Source: Aurantiochytrium sp. KH105
Taxonomy: Eukaryota; Sar; Bigyra; Thraustochytrida; Thraustochytriidae
Direction: 5' to 3'
DNA: 64,000 nucleotides
NCBI GenBank assembly: GCA_003116975.1
Contig: BGKB01000007.1
Location: 248,001-312,000, forward strand
Shown: in pieces, positions 59,315 through 64,000 of the stretch
Layout of the letters: each line of letters starts with the position of its first letter
Numbering within the stretch: the stretch's first letter is position 1
The notes under the pieces: generated by a model
Told to the model about the DNA's origin: nothing
What the model saw: only the letters and a program-made list of their open reading frames with translations
Databases searched by the model: none
Program-made: the position numbers and the translations under genes

Positions 59315-59668
59315 AACCGACCCGTCCAGCCAGCCAGACAGCCAGACATCTTTACCCGCCCGCCTACACAGCCTAGTACCAGTACCCGCAAGGCCTGACC
59401 TGCCAGGCCGGACTTGCGCAGCGCCGCCGGAAGGAAGTGAAGTAGTAGTATAGGCGGCACGACGCTTGACAGCTCGGCGGTGGCCTGAACTTGCGCGCGA
59501 CAGCAAAGCAAAACCGGAACACCAAACAAAGTGGGGAAAGGTAGCGGCAAGAAAACCGCGAGTCCCGACCGGGCCGGACCGCCAAGGACGGACTCCAGTC
59601 AGTCAGTCAGCCAGTCAGCCACAGCCCAAGCCGGCCAGCCATCAGCCGATATCCTCGCTTCTACAATC

Positions 59669-60940
59669 ATGTGCAAGGCGGACCCAGTCGCGGTCTCCTC
59701 GCAGGAAACGTCTGCAGCTGCTCTGGCGTCCGAAGACGCGTGGATTCGGGACCTTGATCTCAAGGCCTTCGGCGCAGAGATCCGCGAACTGGGGAAAGCC
59801 CTGCGCGAGAACCAAGGCGCCGCTGACGATGAGCACCTCTACAAGCTCGTGCGATGGCAGACGGGGCTCTCACTAGCCGGCCTCCTCACCATGTGGATGA
59901 CGCCGAATCCGTTCACCATCATCTGCCTCTCTACTGGTCTTTTCATGCGCTGGGCCATGCTCGCGCATCATGTTTGCCACAATGGCTACAGAGACACCGA
60001 TGCAGGCAAACGCTTTGGCTACAACCAACTTGTCTTCGCCGTCGGCAGCCTTGTACGCCGCATTATCGACTGGGCGGACTGGATCTATCCGGAGGCTTGG
60101 AACTTGGAGCACGGCCGCCTTCACCATTATAGCCTCAACGAAAACGCCGATCCCGATGTCGTCGAGCTCAACACACGCTACTTGCAGGAAATGGACATTC
60201 CAAGACCCCTCAAGTATCTCGTGGTTCTCTTTTTCGGCGCCACGTGGAAATTCACCTACTACAGCTCCAACACGTACTCGGCGCTCTTGCACAGCCGTCG
60301 CTTGCGGGAAGCGACGCTCAAGAACGACGAGGTCACCAAGGCGCGCCTGCAAAAGGAGGCCGTAGAATCCCGCATGATGACCGTCTTTTCTATCTTTGAT
60401 GGCTCGGGCCCGAGCTGGTGGTCCACGTCCAGCTTCTTCTTTAATGTGCTCCTTCCCTTCTTTGTCCTGCGCTTTGTCGTCACGCCATTGCCTGTGTACC
60501 TTTTAATCGGGGCCGCTGCGTACAAGAACGCTATTATCAATCTTGTGCTCGCAGAAATTCTCACGAACATGCACAGCTTCCTCGCGATTGTCCCCAACCA
60601 TGCAGGCAACGACATGTACAGATTCGAGACGCACTGCGAGCCGCTCAGCGATGAGTTCTTCTTGCGCCAGGTCATTGGCTCCGTCGACTTCCAAGTTGGA
60701 AACGATGTCATTGACACCTTTCACGGATTCCTTTCCTATCAGATCGAGCATCATCTCTGGCCTGATCTCTCCATGCTCTCGTACCAAAAGGCGCACCCGC
60801 TGGTCAAGGACATTTGCAAACGCCACGGCGTCCCTTTCGTTCAAGAGTCTGTCTTTGTTCGCCTCTACAAGACCGTTCGCATTTTCCTCGGTGACGATCA
60901 CATGCGCCTTTTCCCACAACAGGCGCTTCACGCCGAGTGA
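59669..60940 (+). CDS. Membrane fatty-acid desaturase, front-end type boxes, no cytochrome b5 domain
   Basis: The gene encodes 423 residues from ATG 59669 (MCKADPVAVSSQETS); codons further upstream are non-ATG. It is a di-iron acyl-lipid or acyl-CoA desaturase that puts a double bond into a fatty acyl chain in the ER membrane. Three His boxes are present: HHVCHNG (about 100), HGRLHHYS (about 149) and QIEHH (358-362). The Gln in the third box is the hallmark of front-end (delta-4/5/6/8-type) desaturases. Hydrophobic segments lie around 70-95, 230-260 and 270-300. The N-terminal cytochrome b5 domain with HPGG, usual in front-end enzymes, is absent, so an external electron donor is expected. Regioselectivity cannot be read from sequence. 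It is tail to tail with the epoxide hydrolase gene (317 bp). Confidence 0.93.
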   Translation: MCKADPVAVSSQETSAAALASEDAWIRDLDLKAFGAEIRELGKALRENQGAADDEHLYKLVRWQTGLSLAGLLTMWMTPNPFTIICLSTGLFMRWAMLAHHVCHNGYRDTDAGKRFGYNQLVFAVGSLVRRIIDWADWIYPEAWNLEHGRLHHYSLNENADPDVVELNTRYLQEMDIPRPLKYLVVLFFGATWKFTYYSSNTYSALLHSRRLREATLKNDEVTKARLQKEAVESRMMTVFSIFDGSGPSWWSTSSFFFNVLLPFFVLRFVVTPLPVYLLIGAAAYKNAIINLVLAEILTNMHSFLAIVPNHAGNDMYRFETHCEPLSDEFFLRQVIGSVDFQVGNDVIDTFHGFLSYQIEHHLWPDLSMLSYQKAHPLVKDICKRHGVPFVQESVFVRLYKTVRIFLGDDHMRLFPQQALHAE

Positions 60941-61257
60941 ACCCTGAACACCCTCTCTCTTGAACAAAAGCTGCAAATCTAAGCAAAGTAAGGAGCTTGT
61001 ACTTGATCTCGTCACAAAAATTTTTCCTTCTCTATCTTCCGATCGTGCATCACACGCGTCCTCTATGGATCAGAAGTAATCCCGATTCTAATATGGTCGT
61101 TTCTTTTTGCAATGATGCTTCAATAATCCGTCTACCACTCATCTCTTGCACAGTCCGACTCACTGCTGGTCTTGACCAGCGTATAAACTAGCATAATATT
61201 CGAAGACATCTCGCCGATAAAGTGATAATGTTTCTGTCATGATTAGTGGGTCTAATC
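60941..61257. other. Convergent 3' spacer, desaturase/epoxide hydrolase
   Basis: This 317-bp AT-richer spacer holds both 3' ends. No ORF or repeat was noticed. Confidence 0.5.
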
Positions 61258-62655
61258 TTAAAGACGAGAGGCGACAAGCGCGCCCACTCCGGCCGCAGCT
61301 GCGAGCGCTCCGCCAGCAGAAACCACATTTGCAAACGTGGAGGAGGAGGAGGAAGAGGAGGGCTCGCGAAAAGTGAGGCCCCGTCGCTCTGTTGCTTCAC
61401 GCTTGCACGTCTCAAAATCAAGTACCTCGTGAAAGAATTCGCGCACATCTTGAGCGAGTACAGCGGGAGCTTCCCAAGCCGCAAAGTGACCACCAAAATC
61501 GTGCGTCTTCCACTGCTTCAGGTTCCACGCCATGGCAACCACGGGACGCGTTTCAGCGAGAACCTCCTTAGGAAAAGTGCTGCAGCCGAGTGGCGTCTCG
61601 CAATACTCCCAAGGTATCGCCGTTCGCTGTGAGACGCCAGGGACTACCGGCACCGTCTCAAAGTAAAAGCGGCAGCTCGATGCGATACTCTGCGTGAACC
61701 AGTACACTGACAAGTTACACAGAATTTGGTCCTTCGATAGACCATCAAAGACGCCGCGCTCGGGCGCAAAATCCGTCCACGCGTGCATTTTCTCCAGGAT
61801 CCAGGACGCCAAGGCAACAGGACTGTCCTGAAGCGCAACCCCCAATTGATGCGGTTTTGTGCAGTGCATCAAAAAGTAAGCGCTCCCATGCAAGAGGTAG
61901 TCCTTGCGACGCGCAATCTTCGTCTGATCGGTCTTGTCGAGAAACACTCGAGGAAACAAATTCACGGCAGCAGCAGTTGCTGTGCGTGCAAATCCATGTG
62001 CAGTGAGGGCGTCACGGCTACTACGAGTGCCAACCGTTGGCATATTTTGGTGGACGGCAACGCAGGCTTGCGGGTGGTCAGCTGCAAGCCAGTGAACGAC
62101 CACTGCGCCCCAATCACCGGCTTGTGCTACAAACTGGGGGTATCCGAGGTGGGCCATGAGGTCCTTGAAAAGCGCAGCCGTCGAGCGTGCCCCCCATTGG
62201 CCGCCGTGCCGCGCAAGATCGCGGCTCCAGGCAAAACCGGGAAGGCTTGGCGCCACCACGTGAAAGGCTCTTCCTTTACCGTCACCCTTTGTTAGCAATG
62301 GAATCATGTCCAGAAACTCTACCACGCTTCCGGGCCAGCCATGCACGAGAAGAAGTGGAATTGCATCTTTGCATGCTGAACGCTGGTGGATAAAATGCAT
62401 GCCATCCAGCATAAAGTGGTCAAACGAATTGAGTTGGGTTTCATGAGCGCGCCAGTCAAAGTCCGAAGCCCAGTACGCCATGAGATCATCAAGAGTGCCC
62501 GCATCGGTGCCATCTGTCCAGGTACCAGGGCTTTCGATGGACGCAGCGGGTTTCTTTCTTCGAGCCAGACGAAGACGCAGATCTTCGATGGCTTCCTCAC
62601 TCACACGAACCTCGAAGGGCACGGGCGCCCCGCTCGTGGACAAGCCCGGCGACAT
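61258..62655 (-). CDS. Microsomal-type epoxide hydrolase, C-terminally anchored
   Basis: The gene encodes 465 residues from ATG 62655. It opens epoxides to diols via an alpha/beta-hydrolase fold. The N-terminal part (PFEVRVSEEAIEDLRLRLAR) is the EHN segment of the microsomal/juvenile-hormone group. Next come the oxyanion motif HGWPGS (105-110), the nucleophile Asp181 in QAGDWGAV and the lid tyrosine in GSAYFLM. The catalytic His is in THDFGGHFAAWE (His385/His390). A tail of Ser residues ends in a hydrophobic helix (NVVSAGGALAAAAGVGALV), which fits a C-terminal tail anchor; the animal microsomal enzyme is instead anchored at its N terminus. The substrate is unknown. Epoxy fatty acids are possible, and the neighbouring desaturase is suggestive but not proof. 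Confidence 0.94.
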   Translation of the reverse strand: MSPGLSTSGAPVPFEVRVSEEAIEDLRLRLARRKKPAASIESPGTWTDGTDAGTLDDLMAYWASDFDWRAHETQLNSFDHFMLDGMHFIHQRSACKDAIPLLLVHGWPGSVVEFLDMIPLLTKGDGKGRAFHVVAPSLPGFAWSRDLARHGGQWGARSTAALFKDLMAHLGYPQFVAQAGDWGAVVVHWLAADHPQACVAVHQNMPTVGTRSSRDALTAHGFARTATAAAVNLFPRVFLDKTDQTKIARRKDYLLHGSAYFLMHCTKPHQLGVALQDSPVALASWILEKMHAWTDFAPERGVFDGLSKDQILCNLSVYWFTQSIASSCRFYFETVPVVPGVSQRTAIPWEYCETPLGCSTFPKEVLAETRPVVAMAWNLKQWKTHDFGGHFAAWEAPAVLAQDVREFFHEVLDFETCKREATERRGLTFREPSSSSSSSTFANVVSAGGALAAAAGVGALVASRL

Positions 62656-63208
62656 GCTTCCCTCGCGCGTTCTGCTTCGATCGAGCCACGTTGTTTCGTT
62701 GGTTTGTTCGCTCGTTCGCTCGCTCGCTCGCTCGCTCGTCGGACCTCTTCTTCTTCTCCTTCTTCTTTTCGCGTCTACATACGTCCCGCTGCGCGTTTTT
62801 CGTCAAGAAGTCACCTGGCTCGCGAGCGCGGATTGCGCGGCCTCGCGCACCGCCCTGCGCTGCCGCAACGCAAAATCAATAATGGGTTGCGCAGATATTT
62901 TCTTTCATCCTTTTTTGGGGGGGAGAACGCGGCCAAGGATTAGGCCAAGCTCGATTTGCCAAGCTTCATGATGCGCTTTAAAGAAAAAAAAAATCAATTG
63001 CATGCATAGAACCAGTCTGCTTTTTTGTCCTTTCAGTTTTGAAAAAAATCATCATGAAGCAAATGGAACCACTTGGGTTGCATGCAACAAGTACTCCCTC
63101 TTTCACCATTTATTAAAGTTTAGGAAGGAGATTTGTCATAAAGAGAACAAAAAACCAGGAAAAGCAACGTTCGCCTTCCCACATCCCTGATAAGCTCACG
63201 CAGCCTCC
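62656..63208. promoter_or_regulatory. Upstream region of the epoxide hydrolase gene
   Basis: This 553-bp region separates two minus-strand genes. It holds a (CGCT)n/(CGTT) stretch at 62708-62738, about 55 bp upstream of the ATG, a CTTCTT run (62746-62768) and a T/G run near 62910-62922. No gene is seen. Confidence 0.5.
62708..62738. repeat. (CGCT)n tract
   Basis: About seven copies of CGCT/CGTT in the 5' leader of the epoxide hydrolase gene. Confidence 0.85.
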
Positions 63209-64000
63209 TCATTTAAATTCCTTACTGACATGAGTATGCACACGACGCCGAGCCACGGGAGTGCGCCCAGTCTGTGTTTTCGGCGCGCTGAGTGCACGAA
63301 ATGCATTTTGACGACATTCGTCGCGACGCTCTCGCTCCGTGGGGTGCCGATCTTGAGCGGTACGCACATCATCATCTCGTGGATGCCGGCGCCTCCAAGA
63401 CTCTGGCTCGAGTGAGACGCTGCCTCCGCCCCGCACCATGTAGCTCACCTCGTGTCGAAAATATACCCCAATGGCAACTACGCCCATGCAAAAGAGGAGC
63501 AACCCGAGACCCACTGCGAGTCGCTGCGCCAAAGCTGCTTGAGATAATGTCATTCTTGGCTCTACATGGGAATGCGACGCACCAGAAATGACGTGGGGCG
63601 AACGCTCGGCGCCGGCCTGCCCACCGAGCTCGTCCAATGGCAAGTAGGTCCCCAGAGGCACGCGCGCGATGCGAAAGGGTTCACTTTTCAGGGTCATATA
63701 ACCAGCAGCAGACGTATCATGCGGCTTGATCAAGACATGCGCTGCATGATCCTCGGCAAGATCCCGAGGAAGATTTACAAAAATCTCGCCGCTGTTGGGC
63801 ACCTCTTGAGCCAAGACCATCTCTTGGCCGCCCGCTAGCAATTGCACAACAATGTCCACGGGCTTTGCAGCGGGCCAAAGGCATGCATTTTCGTTTATGT
63901 CCACGACCCAGGCAATCCGAGCACGCATACCCGGACGCCACGTATCTCTATGCAATGGTGCCGTCACCCCGGCTTCCAAACTGACTACATTGAAATGCAA
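63209..64000 (-). CDS. Kre9/Knh1-like type I membrane protein, 5' end outside window
   Basis: Only the C-terminal 263 residues are present; the frame enters from the right edge. The extracellular part shows the pattern of the Kre9/Knh1 (Ser-Thr-rich) domain. RDTWRPGMRARIAWVVD is a 'W-x-x-G-x-x-x-x-I-x-W' start, followed by VDIVVQLLAGGQEMVLAQEV, an 'I-x-V-N-L' strand and YMTLKSEPFRI, the closing 'S-x-x-F-x-I'. In yeast this family acts in cell-wall beta-glucan assembly. A TM helix (LAVGLGLLLFCMGVVAIGVY, about 170-190) is followed by a basic, Arg-rich cytosolic tail of about 70 residues. Function is inferred from the fold pattern only. Confidence 0.7.
   Translation of the reverse strand: MHFNVVSLEAGVTAPLHRDTWRPGMRARIAWVVDINENACLWPAAKPVDIVVQLLAGGQEMVLAQEVPNSGEIFVNLPRDLAEDHAAHVLIKPHDTSAAGYMTLKSEPFRIARVPLGTYLPLDELGGQAGAERSPHVISGASHSHVEPRMTLSQAALAQRLAVGLGLLLFCMGVVAIGVYFRHEVSYMVRGGGSVSLEPESWRRRHPRDDDVRTAQDRHPTERERRDECRQNAFRALSAPKTQTGRTPVARRRVHTHVSKEFK

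Larger units (their letters stand above)
57606..59668. promoter_or_regulatory. 2.1-kb divergent spacer with TATA box and tetranucleotide repeats
   Basis: The spacer separates the starts of the 613-residue gene (-) and the desaturase (+). It contains GTCAGTCAGTCAGTCAG near 57744 and CAGTCAGTCAGTCAG near 59596, a TATAAAAG at 57944, a (TCGCTCGT)-type stretch near 58088-58122 and (GCAA)n at 58527-58548. It also has a C16 run (59299-59314). Short ORFs at 57959-58495 and 58186-58590 are not convincing genes. Confidence 0.5.

Noticed and set aside
1-64000. Search by eye for transposases, reverse transcriptase, integrase or LTR-like ends
   Set aside because: No motif of these kinds and no long terminal repeats were noticed; the repeats seen are simple microsatellites.

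Overview
The window is nuclear DNA of a eukaryotic microbe. The genes are long, almost all intronless and GC-rich. Between them lie GC-rich stretches full of microsatellites. A UBA3 gene, a PRMT3-type methyltransferase, a CEP164 homologue, a diatom-like SPT-rich surface protein, a cytochrome-b5-less front-end-type desaturase and a Kre9/Knh1-like membrane protein together suggest a flagellated stramenopile. A labyrinthulomycete (thraustochytrid) is most likely; this is inference from gene content and gene style only. I saw no rRNA, tRNA, CRISPR, virus-like or transposon genes.

Eighteen protein genes can be supported, in this order: a giant multidomain protein open at the left edge (-, 1-8888); a BLUF/TEX47-like protein (+, 9444); a PRMT3-like arginine methyltransferase (-, to 12056); UBA3 with one intron (+, 12485); an Asn/Gln-rich HAT-repeat protein (+, 15698); phosphoribosylformylglycinamidine synthase (-, to 24647); a 9-TM receptor-like protein with a roughly 2,370-residue ectodomain (+, 26872); an IQ/PH protein (-, to 37880); a CEP164-like centriole protein (+, 38765); a TAZ-finger-like protein (-, to 45053); a basic coiled-coil polyQ protein, possibly CFAP97-like (-, to 47250); a triple-WW/PH protein (+, 47781); a polyQ protein of unknown role (-, to 50575); a protein with a paired P-x-G-x-x-x-G motif (+, 54381); an unknown 613-residue protein (-, to 57605); a fatty-acid desaturase (+, 59669); an epoxide hydrolase (-, to 62655); and the C-terminal part of a Kre9/Knh1-like type I membrane protein (-, right edge).

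The genes nearly always alternate in strand. Convergent 3' ends are 80-620 bp apart and divergent starts are 0.4-3.8 kb apart. The large divergent spacers (24.6-26.9, 50.6-54.4 and 57.6-59.7 kb) hold the microsatellites and probably the promoters.

Functionally, a cilium/centriole theme is visible (CEP164, the TEX47-like protein, possibly CFAP97-like and the giant IQ protein), beside ordinary housekeeping genes for purine synthesis, neddylation and arginine methylation. A lipid pair (desaturase and epoxide hydrolase) lies tail to tail near the right end. The most unusual items are the giant multidomain ORF, the CEP164 homologue with about 640 Ser/Glu-rich residues ahead of its conserved head, the PRMT3 protein whose zinc finger has lost its ligands, and the 9-TM receptor with a hevein/PAN/EGF ectodomain.
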